From: Pseudomonadota bacterium
Lineage (GTDB): Bacteria > Pseudomonadota > Alphaproteobacteria > Rhizobiales > Xanthobacteraceae
Assembly: GCA_018242205.1 (NCBI GenBank)
Contig: JAFECJ010000003.1
Span: 161,585-225,584 of the forward strand
Length of the DNA stretch: 64,000 bases
Direction of reading: 5' to 3'
Shown piece after piece: positions 1-8,756 of this stretch. Within the stretch, counting starts at the first letter, position 1. Each line of letters starts with the position of its first letter. Position numbers and translations under genes: made by a program. The notes beneath the pieces are model-generated. The model did not search any database and was not told the DNA's origin. It saw only the letters and a list, made by a program, of their open reading frames with translations.

Positions 1-215
1 ATCTCGAGGAGGCGATCGCTTTGTCCGATCGTGTCGTCATCATGTCAGCAGGGCCTTCCTCGCGCATCATCGGCGACTGGCGCGTTACCCTGCCGCGGCC
101 GCGCGACATTGCTGACGTCAAGCTCGATCCGGCGTTTCACGACCTGCACCGCGACATCTGGCACATGCTTAAGGAAGAAGTCATCAAGGGCTACGCCCAG
201 GCGGAGGGCCGGTGA
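1..215 (+). CDS. ABC transporter ATP-binding protein, C-terminal fragment
   Basis: The open frame enters from the left edge (first full codon at 3) and stops at 213-215, so only about 70 C-terminal residues are present. It begins LEEAIALSDRVVIMSAGP, which matches the region after the H-loop of nitrate/sulfonate/taurine importer ATPases, where the H-loop histidine lies a few residues earlier. The tail (PRPRDIADVKLDPAF) fits the SsuB/TauB/NrtD family. The permease at 418 and the binding protein at 1312 on the same strand complete an importer. The substrate cannot be read from this fragment. A TTG at 21 is in frame but is internal, not a start. Confidence 0.85.
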   Translation, partial: LEEAIALSDRVVIMSAGPSSRIIGDWRVTLPRPRDIADVKLDPAFHDLHRDIWHMLKEEVIKGYAQAEGR

Positions 216-256
216 TGACGCTCATCGGAGTAACCGTCGAGGCGATCTCGGCGCAA

Positions 257-400
257 CCCTCTCCCCTTGTGGGAGAGGGTGGTCCCGAGCATCGCGAGGG
301 ACCGGGTGAGGGGGCGACGTTCAACCTTCGCGCTGACCCCTCACCCGTCCTCGCTTGGCTTCGCCTTCGCGAGGACACCCTCTCCCACAAGGGGAGAGGG
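257..400. repeat. Palindromic intergenic repeat pair (CTCTCCCC family)
   Basis: Two inverted copies of a core reading CTCTCCCCTTGTGGGAGAG face each other at about 258-279 and 379-400. The inner arms carry GGGTGAGGGG and CCCCTCACCC. The element fills the gap between the ATPase and permease genes, and transcribed RNA would fold into a long hairpin. Related copies are at 52729-52866, 54890-55015, 59475-59900 and 61658-61681. Confidence 0.85.
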
Positions 401-417
401 GAAGAGAGAATGTCGCC

Positions 418-1206
418 ATGTCTCGTATAACTCTGCTCACGCTGCAGATTGCCGTTGCCGTCGTCGCCGTCGGCGCTTGGTACGTGCTGTCGACCTATCC
501 GGTTTTCGGCGTGATCCTGCTGCCGCCGTTCTTCTTCTCGACACCGGGCGACGTCATCAAGCAGGTCATCGTCTGGTTCGCCACCGGCGTGATCTGGAAA
601 CATCTGTGGGTGACGCTGGTCGAATCGATGCTCGCCTTCGTCATCGGTTCGCTCGGCGGCGTGCTGGTCGGCTTCTGGTTCGCGCGCCAGCCGCGCACCG
701 CCGCGGTGTTCGATCCTTACGTCAAGATGGCGAATGCGCTGCCGCGCGTGGTGCTGGCGCCGATCTTCACGCTGTGGCTCGGCCTCGGCATCTGGTCGAA
801 GGTCGCGCTCGGCGTCACGCTCGTGTTCTTCATCGTGTTCTTCAACGTCTATCAGGGCGTCAAGGAAGTCTCGCCCACGGTGCTTGCCAATGCCCGCATG
901 CTCGGCATGAACGAGCGGCAGCTGATGCGCCACGTCTACTGGCCGTCGGCCTTGTCGTGGATGTTCTCCTCGCTGCACACCTCGGTCGGTTTCGCCGTGG
1001 TTGGCGCGGTGGTCGGCGAATATCTCGGCGCCGCCGCCGGGCTCGGTTATCTGATCCAGCAGGCGGAAGGGGTGTTTGACGTCGCCGGCGTGTTCGCCGG
1101 CATGTTCGTGCTCGCCGCCTTCGTCATTGTCATCGACACCATCGTGACGATGATCGAGAAGCGGCTCCTGGTCTGGCGGCCCGCCATCGGCGATGCAAAA
1201 CCGTAA
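418..1206 (+). CDS. ABC transporter permease (SsuC/TauC type)
   Basis: A 262-residue inner-membrane permease of the binding-protein-dependent transport family. An N-terminal hydrophobic segment (LLTLQIAVAVVAVGAWYVL) is followed by several more, and the EAA-like loop that contacts the ATPase is visible around NARMLGMNERQLMRHVYWP. The frame is open back to 355, but those codons lie in the palindromic repeat. ATG 418, just after a GGGGAGAGGGGAAG purine tract, is the sensible start. It sits between the truncated ATPase and the periplasmic binding protein, so the three probably form one importer for a sulfonate, nitrate-like or pyrimidine-type solute. The exact substrate is not determinable. Confidence 0.9.
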   Translation: MSRITLLTLQIAVAVVAVGAWYVLSTYPVFGVILLPPFFFSTPGDVIKQVIVWFATGVIWKHLWVTLVESMLAFVIGSLGGVLVGFWFARQPRTAAVFDPYVKMANALPRVVLAPIFTLWLGLGIWSKVALGVTLVFFIVFFNVYQGVKEVSPTVLANARMLGMNERQLMRHVYWPSALSWMFSSLHTSVGFAVVGAVVGEYLGAAAGLGYLIQQAEGVFDVAGVFAGMFVLAAFVIVIDTIVTMIEKRLLVWRPAIGDAKP

Positions 1207-1311
1207 GGTCGCCCTGATGTTCCGGCCCTAGGCAACGCCGCCGGGCTGGCCTATCGTCCGCGCCAACCGCCCGGCCGAGAGGCCGGCAAAACACCACCAA
1301 GGAGGAAACGG

Positions 1312-2343
1312 ATGTCCAACCTGTTCCGTCGCGTCGCCGGTACGGCCGCCGCGATCGTCATTTCGACCGGCGTGATGGCCGGCTCGGCGCTGGCCCAGAA
1401 GGTCACGCTCGCCATCGGCGGCGCCTCGTGCCTGTGCTATCTGCCGACCGTGCTCGCCAACCAGCTCGGCGAATACAAGAAGGCCGGGGTCGACGTCGAC
1501 ATGGTCGCCTTCAAGGGCGGTTCCGACGCGCTCAAGGCCGTGATCGGCGGCTCAGCCGACGTCGTCTCCGGCTATTTCGACCACTGCGTCAATCTGGCGG
1601 CCAAGGGCCAGCACCTGCAGTCCTTCGTCGTCTATGACCGTTTCCCTGGCCTTGTGCTCGTCGTGTCGCCGAAGCACAACGACACGGTCAAATCGGTCAA
1701 GGACCTGGCCAACAAGAAGGTCGGCGTTTCGGCGCCCGGTTCCTCGACCGACTTCTTCCTCAAATACATCCTCAGCAAGAACGGTGTCGATCCGAACTCG
1801 GTCGGCGTCATCGGCGTCGGCCTCGGCGGCAGCGCGGTCGCGGCCATGGAGCAGGGCCAGATCGATGCAGCTGTGATGCTCGACCCGGCGGTCACAATCC
1901 TCGCCGACAAGTATAAGGATCTGCGGATCCTCTCCGACACCCGCTCGCAGAAGGACACGCTCGCGGTGTTCGGCGGCGAATATCCGGGCGGCGCGCTTTA
2001 TACCAAGGCCGAGTGGATTGCCGCGCATCCCAAGGAAGTGCAGGGCATGGCCACCGCGATCATCGCGACGCTGAAGTGGATCCACTCGCACACCGCCGAG
2101 GAGATTGCCGACAAGATGCCGGCTGAGTATGTCGGCAAGGACAAGGCGACCTACATCGCCGCGCTGAAGAATACGCTGCCGATGTATTCGAACGACGGCC
2201 GGATGGACCCGAAGGGCGCCGCCGCCGTGCTCGCGGTGTTCTCGCAGTCGTCGCCGGACGTGGCCAAGGCGCATATCGACCTGTCGAAGACCTACACCAA
2301 CGAGTTCGTCGACGCTGCCAACAAGAAGCTGGGCATGAAGTAA
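1312..2343 (+). CDS. ABC transporter substrate-binding protein (NMT1/SsuA-like)
   Basis: A 343-residue periplasmic binding protein. A Sec signal peptide covers residues 1-28 (cleavage after SALA). The mature part has the NMT1/SsuA/TauA fold signature: an early strand VTLAIGGASCLCYLP, KGGSDALKAVIGGSADV in lobe 1, and a hinge segment near VKDLANKKVGVSAPGS. Start at ATG 1312 is backed by the strong ribosome site AAGGAGG 10 bases upstream. A GC-rich hairpin at 2374 ends the unit, so this is the last gene of the importer. The paired cysteines in SCLCYLP near the expected ligand site are noticeable. Ligand unknown. Confidence 0.88.
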   Translation: MSNLFRRVAGTAAAIVISTGVMAGSALAQKVTLAIGGASCLCYLPTVLANQLGEYKKAGVDVDMVAFKGGSDALKAVIGGSADVVSGYFDHCVNLAAKGQHLQSFVVYDRFPGLVLVVSPKHNDTVKSVKDLANKKVGVSAPGSSTDFFLKYILSKNGVDPNSVGVIGVGLGGSAVAAMEQGQIDAAVMLDPAVTILADKYKDLRILSDTRSQKDTLAVFGGEYPGGALYTKAEWIAAHPKEVQGMATAIIATLKWIHSHTAEEIADKMPAEYVGKDKATYIAALKNTLPMYSNDGRMDPKGAAAVLAVFSQSSPDVAKAHIDLSKTYTNEFVDAANKKLGMK

Positions 2344-2373
2344 CGCTCCGGCCACCATCAACGAGATGTGTGG

Positions 2374-2401
2374 AAACGGCGGGGGAACTTCCCCGCCGTT
2401 T
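2374..2401 (+). terminator. Terminator after the ABC binding-protein gene
   Basis: A perfect 11-bp stem (AAACGGCGGGG at 2374-2384 pairs with CCCCGCCGTTT at 2391-2401) with a 6-base loop, followed by a weakly T-rich CTGTTATTA. It separates the importer from pdxY, whose start at 2419 is only 17 bases on, so pdxY either has a promoter overlapping the hairpin or depends on readthrough. Confidence 0.75.
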
Positions 2402-2418
2402 CTGTTATTATCGCTCGC

Positions 2419-3303
2419 ATGAACCTGATCTCAATCCAGTCGCATGTCGTCTACGGCCATGTCGGCAATTCGGCCGCCGTCTTTCCCCTGCAGCGCATGG
2501 GCGTCGAAGTCTGGCCGATCCATACCGTGCAATTCTCCAACCACACCGGGTATGGCGAATGGCAGGGCGAGGTCTTCGGCGCCAAGCTGATCCGCGATCT
2601 GATGGCCGGGCTCGAGAAACGCGGTGTGCTGCCGGAGTGCGACGGCATTCTCTCGGGCTACATGGGCAGCGCCGAGATTGCCGAGGCGATCCTTGAGGCG
2701 GTCGGTACTGTACGCCGCGGCAATCCATCGGCGCGCTATTGCTGCGATCCGGTGATTGGCGATGTCGGCAAGGGCGTCTTCGTCCGCGAGGGCATTCCTG
2801 ACTTCATCAAGAAAAAGGCGCTGCCCGCTGCCGATGTCGTTACACCGAACCAGTTCGAGCTCGATTTCCTCACCGGCCGGCCGTCGAATACCCGCGCCGC
2901 CGCGCTCGACGCGGTCAAGGCATTGCACGATCTCGGTCCGCGCGCCGTGCTGGTGACGTCGCTGCATATCGACGAGACGCCGGAGGATTCAATTGACATG
3001 CTCGCCTCCGACGACACCGGTTGCTATCTGCTGCGGACGCCGCGCCTGCAGTTGATCGCCAATGGCGCCGGCGACGCGGTGGCGGCGCTGTTCCTGGCGC
3101 ATTATCTGAGACAGGGCGGCGCCAAGGAGGCGCTGGCCCGCGCCGGCAACAGCATCTTCGGCATCCTGCAGAAGACCGCGGAGGCCGGCGCCGGCGAGAT
3201 CCAGGTCGTATTGGCCCAGGACGAGGTTACCGGTCCAAGCAACGCGTTCGAAGTCGAACAGCTCGTCGCGCCGCCGCTGAAAGAAACCGAAAGGCAATTG
3301 TAA
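2419..3303 (+). CDS. pdxY: Pyridoxal kinase PdxY
   Basis: A 294-residue ribokinase-fold kinase, close in length to the 287-residue E. coli enzyme. It phosphorylates pyridoxal in the vitamin B6 salvage pathway. The N-terminal ISIQSHVVYGHVGNSAAVFP is characteristic of PdxY. The DPVIGD segment and the C-terminal NGAGDAVAALF, which carries the catalytic aspartate and anion hole, are both present. The frame is open to 2368 but that stretch runs through the terminator hairpin, so ATG 2419 is preferred. The stop codon overlaps the next start (TAATG), pointing to translational coupling with the PhzF-like gene. Confidence 0.93.
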   Translation: MNLISIQSHVVYGHVGNSAAVFPLQRMGVEVWPIHTVQFSNHTGYGEWQGEVFGAKLIRDLMAGLEKRGVLPECDGILSGYMGSAEIAEAILEAVGTVRRGNPSARYCCDPVIGDVGKGVFVREGIPDFIKKKALPAADVVTPNQFELDFLTGRPSNTRAAALDAVKALHDLGPRAVLVTSLHIDETPEDSIDMLASDDTGCYLLRTPRLQLIANGAGDAVAALFLAHYLRQGGAKEALARAGNSIFGILQKTAEAGAGEIQVVLAQDEVTGPSNAFEVEQLVAPPLKETERQL

Positions 3304-4199
3304 TGCGCCGCCGTTTCATCACGCTCGATGTCTTCACCAGGGAGCGCTTTGCGGGTAATCCGCTCGGTATGGTGTTCGATGCCGAGGGGCTCGACACACA
3401 GGCGATGCAGACCCTCGCCCGCGAGTTCAACTATTCGGAAACCGTGTTCATTACACCGCCGCAGGCTGCCGGTCATCGCGCCGCCATGCGCATCTTCACG
3501 CCGTCGTCGGAATTGCCGTTTGCCGGCCACCCCACCGTCGGGGCGGCGGTCGGGTTGGCGCGCGCCGCTGGCGACAAGACAGTAAGCTTTGTCATCGAGG
3601 AAAAGATCGGCCCGGTCGCATGCGACGTGCGTCTGCACGGCGCCGACTCCGGGTTCGCCGAGTTCAAGTTGCCGCAACTGCCGCAGGAGGCTGGCGACCT
3701 GCCGGACGCCGCGACGCTGGCGGCGGGGCTCAGCCTCGACGGCACCGATATCGACGTCCAGGCGTTCCCGCCGTCGCGTTGGTCGGCCGGCGTGCCCTTC
3801 GCCATGGTCGCCGTGCGCTCGCTGGATGCTGCCGGCCGCGCCAAGCCGAATGGCGAGGCCTTCACTAAGGCATTCGGTGTCGGAGGCCCCGCAAAAGCCT
3901 ATGTGATCTGCGAAGAGACGGCCGAGGCCGGCCACCAGCTCCACGTCCGCATGTTCGCGCCCGGCATCGGCATTGCCGAGGATCCGGCGACCGGCGGCGC
4001 GTTGGCGGCATTCGCCGGGCTCTATGTCGCGCACAAGCGCCCGACCGACGGCGTGCATAAGCTCGCGATCGAGCAAGGCTACGAAATGGGCCGGCCGAGC
4101 GTGCTGCACCTGACCCTCGACGTTGCCGGCGGCGTGCTGCGCTCTGCTTCGATCGGCGGCGATGCCGTCGTTGTCACCGAGGGCGTCATCGAGGCATGA
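3303..4199 (+). CDS. PhzF-family epimerase/isomerase
   Basis: A 298-residue protein of the PhzF family, which has the two-lobed diaminopimelate-epimerase fold and catalyses isomerisations with an acidic residue. The conserved FAGNPLGMV segment is at residues 16-24. The catalytic glutamate is in EFNYSETVF (Glu46), and ELPFAGHPTVGAA and EDPATGGALAAF line the active site. Start ATG 3303 overlaps the pdxY stop by one base; upstream codons belong to the wrong frame of pdxY. The physiological substrate of such non-phenazine members is generally unknown, and the pdxY-NUDIX-PPK2 neighbours do not settle it. Confidence 0.88.
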   Translation: MRRRFITLDVFTRERFAGNPLGMVFDAEGLDTQAMQTLAREFNYSETVFITPPQAAGHRAAMRIFTPSSELPFAGHPTVGAAVGLARAAGDKTVSFVIEEKIGPVACDVRLHGADSGFAEFKLPQLPQEAGDLPDAATLAAGLSLDGTDIDVQAFPPSRWSAGVPFAMVAVRSLDAAGRAKPNGEAFTKAFGVGGPAKAYVICEETAEAGHQLHVRMFAPGIGIAEDPATGGALAAFAGLYVAHKRPTDGVHKLAIEQGYEMGRPSVLHLTLDVAGGVLRSASIGGDAVVVTEGVIEA

Positions 4200-4900
4200 C
4201 CAGCACGCCGAAAGTCGTCCACGTCGACCGCCTCGAACTCGCTTATGAGCCGAAGGCCTGGGCCTTCGCCGACGCCAACCGCCACCAGATCGACGCCGTC
4301 TTTGCCGAAGCGCAGGCCAAGAAGCCGGCTCTGTTCAACGGCCGCGTAATGGTCATGCACCGCTGCAGCATCGACCACGGCGTCATGAGCGGCGGCTTCT
4401 TGGAAACCGATTACGCCAGCTTTACCTATTGGATCGCCGGCGGGCGGCCGGACGCCGGTATCTACGACTGCTTCGGCGCGGCCGCGCTGATGTCGGCCGA
4501 CGGCGCCTTCCTGCTCGGCGAGATGGGCGCGCACACCTATAACGCCGGCCAAATCTATTTTCCTTGTGGGACGCCGGACCGCAGCGATCTGACCGGCAAC
4601 ACCGTTGACTTCGATTTCAGCGTCAGGCGCGAACTCAAGGAAGAGACCGGTCTCGACTCGTCGGAACTGACTGATGAACCCGGCTGGACTCTGGCCATGG
4701 ACGGCGAGGTCATCTGCGCCGTTAAGGTGATGCGCTCGCCGCTTGTGGCCGAGCCGCTACGTGCGAAAATGCTGCGGCATCTCGCCCGCGAGCGCCAACC
4801 CGAGCTCGCCGACATCAAGATCGTCCGCGGCGTTGGCGATTTCCATCCGAAGATGCGGCCCTTTGCCCGCATCTTTCTCGCTGCGCGGTTCTCCGGCTAA
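4196..4900 (+). CDS. NUDIX-domain protein
   Basis: A 234-residue protein with a Nudix-type core. The signature RELKEETGLD occurs near residue 144, giving the REUxEExGU part of the Nudix box that binds the divalent metal; the glycine and glutamate expected upstream are less clear (GTPDRSDLTGN). The first 90 residues form an additional N-terminal region. It overlaps the preceding stop (ATGA). NUDIX enzymes hydrolyse nucleoside diphosphate-linked compounds. Co-location with a polyphosphate kinase fits nucleotide metabolism or clean-up, but the substrate is not predictable. Confidence 0.78.
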   Translation: MTSTPKVVHVDRLELAYEPKAWAFADANRHQIDAVFAEAQAKKPALFNGRVMVMHRCSIDHGVMSGGFLETDYASFTYWIAGGRPDAGIYDCFGAAALMSADGAFLLGEMGAHTYNAGQIYFPCGTPDRSDLTGNTVDFDFSVRRELKEETGLDSSELTDEPGWTLAMDGEVICAVKVMRSPLVAEPLRAKMLRHLARERQPELADIKIVRGVGDFHPKMRPFARIFLAARFSG

Positions 4901-4917
4901 AGCGACAGGAGGCTTCC

Positions 4918-5799
4918 ATGAAGCTCGATCAAATTGCCAAACGCTTCCGCATCGACAAGCCCGGAGCGTTCAAATTGGCCGCTCACGATCCGGCCGACAC
5001 CGCGGGATTGTCGATAGACAAGGGTGAAGCCAAGGACCTGCTCAAGGAAGGGATCGAGCGGCTTTCCGACCTTCAGGAGAAGCTCTACGCCGAGAACCGC
5101 TGGTCCGTCCTTGTCGTGTTGCAGGCAATGGACGCCGCCGGGAAGGACAGTCTCATCGAACACGTCATGAGCGGCGTCAATCCGCAAGGTGTGCAGGTGT
5201 TTTCATTCAAGCAGCCGAGCGCCGAGGATCTCGACCACAATTTCCTATGGCGCGTGGCGCAGCGCCTGCCGGAGCGCGGCCGCATCGGCATCTTCAATCG
5301 CTCGCATTACGAGGAGGTGCTGGTGGTGCGTGTGCACCCGGACTACCTCAAGGCACAGCGGCTGCCTGATACGGTCAACGGCAAGGATATCTGGCATCAG
5401 CGCTTCGACGACATCCGCGCTTTCGAAAGACATCTGGCGCGCAACGGCACGCTGATCCTCAAATTCTTCCTCAACGTGTCGCGCGACGAACAGCGAAAGC
5501 GCTTCCTCGACCGCATCGACGAGCCCGGCAAGCGCTGGAAGTTCTCCATGAGCGATGTATCGGAGCGCGCGCTATGGCCGAAATACATGGACGCCTATGA
5601 GGACGCCATTCGCGAAACCTCGACGCCGGAGGCGCCGTGGTACGTCGTCCCGGCAGATAACAAGTGGTTCACCCGGCTCGTGGTCGCCGGTGCTCTGGTT
5701 GAAGCGCTGGAAAGCCTGAAGCTTGCCTATCCCAAGGTGGAGGGGGCGGCACTCGACGAACTGGAGAAGGCCAAGGCGGCGCTGAAGGCGGAGAGGTGA
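4918..5799 (+). CDS. Polyphosphate kinase 2 family protein
   Basis: A 293-residue cytosolic PPK2-type kinase, which transfers phosphate between polyphosphate and nucleoside mono- or diphosphates. The Walker-A-like loop AMDAAGKDS, the FNRSHYEEVLVVRVHP segment with the conserved acidic/arginine residues, and the lid-like KRFLDRIDEPGKRWKFS region are all visible. Single-domain length and order resemble the AMP/ADP-phosphorylating members (PPK2 class II/III). An AGGAGG ribosome site precedes ATG 4918. It is the last gene of the pdxY operon and converges with the gene at 5804, only 4 bases away. Confidence 0.9.
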   Translation: MKLDQIAKRFRIDKPGAFKLAAHDPADTAGLSIDKGEAKDLLKEGIERLSDLQEKLYAENRWSVLVVLQAMDAAGKDSLIEHVMSGVNPQGVQVFSFKQPSAEDLDHNFLWRVAQRLPERGRIGIFNRSHYEEVLVVRVHPDYLKAQRLPDTVNGKDIWHQRFDDIRAFERHLARNGTLILKFFLNVSRDEQRKRFLDRIDEPGKRWKFSMSDVSERALWPKYMDAYEDAIRETSTPEAPWYVVPADNKWFTRLVVAGALVEALESLKLAYPKVEGAALDELEKAKAALKAER

Positions 5800-5803
5800 T
5801 TGT

Positions 5804-6514
5804 TTACCAAACGCCCGGCACCAGCCGAGAGCGTACCTTGTGACAGTAGGCGGCATAGCCTTTCAGGTCGCGCTTGAGCACGCGCTCCTCGTCGAGCAGC
5901 CGCCAGGCGAAGACGGCGATGAGTGGAATAACCAGCAGCAGGCTCCAGGTGGAGCCAAGGGCGAGCGGCGTCAGGCCGAACATCAAGAGTGCGCCGGAAT
6001 ACATCGGATGCCGCACAAAGGCGTAAGGCCCGGTGCTGATCACCGGTTGGTCGGCGCCGGTCGTGATCGTCGCCGCCGCATAGCTGTTCTCCGACAGCAC
6101 ATAGCAGACCAAAACGTAGGACAGCAGGACGGCCACATCGGCAGCGATGACCAGCCATGCCGGCACATGCGACCAGCCGAACAGGTGGTCGAGACCGGGC
6201 AGCGCGAACAGCAGCACCACGCAGACCGAGGCCAGGCTCATGATGATTTTCTGGTTGTTTTCGGTTTCGGCCGCCGGGCCGACCGCCAGGCGCCGTTCGA
6301 CCAGCGCCGGATCGTACTTCAGGAAATACAGCGAGCCGCCGATCGTGAATGCCGAGAACAGCGCCCAATAGAGCCAGCCCTGCCAGTAGGTTAGGCTCAG
6401 CGACGGCAGCATAATGACGACGCCGAGGGCGACGATGAATTTCGCCGAACTCACCAGCGTCCGGCGCCGGAGTTCAGGGCCGGCTTGCGGGGCAGGGGTT
6501 GTTGCAAGGGTCAT
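5804..6514 (-). CDS. Isoprenylcysteine methyltransferase-like (ICMT/PEMT) membrane protein
   Basis: A 236-residue polytopic membrane protein with about six hydrophobic segments. The C-terminal half has the ICMT/PEMT signature: TGPYAFVRHPMYSG, then a cytosolic RLLDEERVLKR helix and a YCHKVRSRLVPGVW end. In this superfamily those parts bind S-adenosylmethionine in the membrane plane. Bacteria lack prenylated CaaX proteins, so the real acceptor (a lipid or small molecule) is unknown. It is monocistronic and convergent with PPK2. Confidence 0.82.
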   Translation of the reverse strand: MTLATTPAPQAGPELRRRTLVSSAKFIVALGVVIMLPSLSLTYWQGWLYWALFSAFTIGGSLYFLKYDPALVERRLAVGPAAETENNQKIIMSLASVCVVLLFALPGLDHLFGWSHVPAWLVIAADVAVLLSYVLVCYVLSENSYAAATITTGADQPVISTGPYAFVRHPMYSGALLMFGLTPLALGSTWSLLLVIPLIAVFAWRLLDEERVLKRDLKGYAAYCHKVRSRLVPGVW

Positions 6515-6923
6515 GGGCGGCTCCGGATTTCAACGCACAAGACCGGGTCTGGTTTGGGCAGCAAACCGTCAGCAATGCTGACCTATTACACCGCTTGCAT
6601 GGGCCAAGTCCGATCGGCTAGAAACCCCGTTATCCGGTAGCCGTTTAACGGGGACTTTACCGGAATCCGCGACCGTCAGGGTCGTTACTGAGGGTACTTG
6701 AGCCAATGCCGACGCGGCAGCCCATCTGCGCGATCGACCCGGCGGCCACCATGGCTAAGCCGGTGGCTACCCTCATTCTGGGCACGCTCCTTCTCCTTAC
6801 CCGCCCCTGAGGGCCGGCTGGGCATTGCGCCTGGGCACTCGGGGGACGGCGGCAGATCAAGCACCCCAACAAGCGCCCCTCGGTCATGAACCCGGCGCAG
6901 GAATCTAGAGAAGGACAATTCCA
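6515..6923 (+). promoter_or_regulatory. leuA 5' region with attenuator-like leader
   Basis: A 409-base gap between the divergent methyltransferase gene and leuA. Apart from the leader ORF at 6751-6810 it contains no credible coding sequence. AACCCCGTTATCCGGTAGCC and CGTTTAACGGGGAC near 6620-6660 contain the inverted arms CCCCGTT and AACGGGG and may form a hairpin. An AAGGA ribosome site precedes the leuA ATG. No clear sigma-70 promoter could be fixed by eye. Confidence 0.5.
6751..6810 (+). CDS. leuL: Putative leucine leader peptide upstream of leuA
   Basis: A 19-codon ORF too short for standard calling: MAKPVATLILGTLLLLTRP. It contains six leucines, four of them consecutive (CTC CTT CTC CTT), and one isoleucine, and lies 113 bases before leuA on the same strand. 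Its stop codon is embedded in GCCCCTGAGGGC, which can fold, and more GC-rich potential stems follow up to 6900. Composition and position fit a ribosome-mediated attenuation leader that senses charged tRNA-Leu. I could not draw an unambiguous terminator/antiterminator pair by eye, so the mechanism is inferred. Confidence 0.65.
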   Translation: MAKPVATLILGTLLLLTRP

Positions 6924-8501
6924 ATGGCTAGCCAGACCCCGTCCGATAAGGACCGTGTCGTCATTTTCGATACCACCTTGCGCGACGGCGAGCAGTGCCC
7001 CGGCGCCACCATGACCCACGAGGAAAAGCTCGAGGTCGCCGAACTGCTCGACACCATGGGCGTCGACATCATCGAGGCCGGCTTCCCGATCGCCTCGGAA
7101 GGCGACTTCGCCGCCGTCAACGAGATCGCCAAGCGCGCCAAGAACGCGGTGATCTGCGGTCTCTCCCGCGCCGCGCCGAAGGACATCGACCGCTGCGCCG
7201 AGGCGATCCGCCCGGCCAAGCGCAACCGCATCCACACCTTCCTGTCCACCTCGCCGGTGCACATGAAGTACAAGCTGCAGAAGGAGCCGCACGAGGTCTA
7301 CGAGATGGTGATCGCGCAGGTGACCCGCGCGCGCAGCCATACCGACGACGTCGAGTGGTCGAGCGAGGACGGCACCCGTACCGAGATCGACTTCCTCTGC
7401 CGCTGCGTCGAGGCCGCAATCAAGGCCGGCGCCACCACCATCAACATCCCGGACACCGTCGGCTACACCACGCCGGAAGAATACATGCGTCTGTTCGAGA
7501 CTGTGCGCCAGCGCGTGCCGAACTCCGACAAGGCGGTGTTCTCGACGCACTGCCATAACGATCTCGGCATGGCGGTGGCGAATTCGCTCGCCGGCGTCAA
7601 GGGCGGCGCGCGGCAGATCGAATGCACCATCAACGGCATCGGCGAACGCGCCGGCAATGCCGCGCTCGAAGAAATCGTGATGGCGATCAAGACGCGCAAC
7701 GACGTGTTCCCGTACACGACCGGCATCGACGCGACGATGTTGACGCGGGCTTCGAAGCTGGTATCGGCGGCGACCTCGTTCCCGGTGCAGTACAACAAGG
7801 CCATCGTCGGTCGGAACGCCTTTGCGCATGAGAGCGGCATCCACCAGGACGGTATGCTCAAGAACGCGCAAACCTACGAGATCATGACGCCGGAATCGGT
7901 CGGCGTGAAACAGACCTCGCTGGTCATGGGCAAGCACTCCGGCCGTCATGCGTTCCAGCATAAATTGGCCGAGCTCGGTTATCAGCTCTCGGACAATCAG
8001 TTGCAGGACGCCTTCGTGCGCTTCAAGGCCCTGGCCGACCGCAAGAAGCAGATCTACGACGAGGACATCGAGGCGCTGGTCGACGAAGAGATCGCCACCG
8101 CCCACGACCGCGTCAAGATCGTGTCGCTCACCGTGATCGCCGGCACCATGGGCCCGCAGACCGCGACGCTCACCGTCGATATCGACGGCAAGCATGTGAC
8201 GCAGCAATCGGTCGGCAACGGCCCGGTCGATGCGATCTTCAATGCCATCCGCGCGCTGGTGCCGCATGAAGCGGTGTTGGAGCTCTATCAAGTGCACGCG
8301 GTTACCGAAGGCACCGACGCGCAGGCCGAGGTTTCTGTGCGGTTGTCGGCGGAGGGCCGGTCGTTCACCGCCAAGGGTGCCGATCCCGATACTCTGGTGG
8401 CCTCGGCCAAGGCTTATCTTGGCGCGCTCAACAAGATGATGAGTCGGTCCGGTCGCATCGCCGGGATCGAAAAGCGCATCCACTCGCAGGATGTTGGCTG
8501 A
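6924..8501 (+). CDS. leuA: 2-isopropylmalate synthase
   Basis: A 525-residue enzyme for the first committed step of leucine synthesis: acetyl-CoA plus 2-oxoisovalerate gives 2-isopropylmalate. The catalytic TIM barrel opens with FDTTLRDGEQCPG (metal-binding aspartate and catalytic arginine), and STHCHNDLGMAVANS supplies the two metal-binding histidines. The C-terminal part from about residue 390 (KIVSLTVIAGTMGPQTATL) is the LeuA dimer regulatory domain for leucine feedback. The length is normal for the bacterial short form. The leucine-rich leader at 6751 suggests additional transcriptional attenuation. A terminator follows at 8527. Confidence 0.96.
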   Translation: MASQTPSDKDRVVIFDTTLRDGEQCPGATMTHEEKLEVAELLDTMGVDIIEAGFPIASEGDFAAVNEIAKRAKNAVICGLSRAAPKDIDRCAEAIRPAKRNRIHTFLSTSPVHMKYKLQKEPHEVYEMVIAQVTRARSHTDDVEWSSEDGTRTEIDFLCRCVEAAIKAGATTINIPDTVGYTTPEEYMRLFETVRQRVPNSDKAVFSTHCHNDLGMAVANSLAGVKGGARQIECTINGIGERAGNAALEEIVMAIKTRNDVFPYTTGIDATMLTRASKLVSAATSFPVQYNKAIVGRNAFAHESGIHQDGMLKNAQTYEIMTPESVGVKQTSLVMGKHSGRHAFQHKLAELGYQLSDNQLQDAFVRFKALADRKKQIYDEDIEALVDEEIATAHDRVKIVSLTVIAGTMGPQTATLTVDIDGKHVTQQSVGNGPVDAIFNAIRALVPHEAVLELYQVHAVTEGTDAQAEVSVRLSAEGRSFTAKGADPDTLVASAKAYLGALNKMMSRSGRIAGIEKRIHSQDVG

Positions 8502-8526
8502 GCCATATCGCATCATTGTGCGTTGC

Positions 8527-8562
8527 AATGCCGCGCCCTTCCCGGGGTGCGGCATTTTCGTT
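8527..8562 (+). terminator. Rho-independent terminator of leuA
   Basis: AATGCCGC (8527-8534) pairs with GCGGCATT (8549-8556), extended by an inner CCC/GGG pairing, followed by TTCGTTT. It is 25 bases past the leuA stop. Confidence 0.8.
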
Positions 8563-8756
8563 TCGGCGCGTATTTGTTTCGGATTGACGACACTGCGCGC
8601 GATGCGGGCAAACGCCAGGCGCATATTTGGCCTTGACCGTCGCGAGCGGCGATGCTCGCCTTTGCCGCACTTGCCCGAGGTCGTATTACATGCGACTTTT
8701 GGCGACAACAACGACTAACGAAGTCAATTCGTTGGAATAAACCCGGAGGAACGAAC

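Noticed and set aside
355..417. Upstream start for the ABC permease at 355
   Set aside because: Those codons are in the palindromic repeat; ATG 418 has a purine-rich site and begins the membrane segment.
6657..8711. Long minus-strand frame across leuA
   Set aside because: leuA on the plus strand has full catalytic motifs; the opposite frame is Arg/His/Asp-rich without domain features, a GC-bias shadow.
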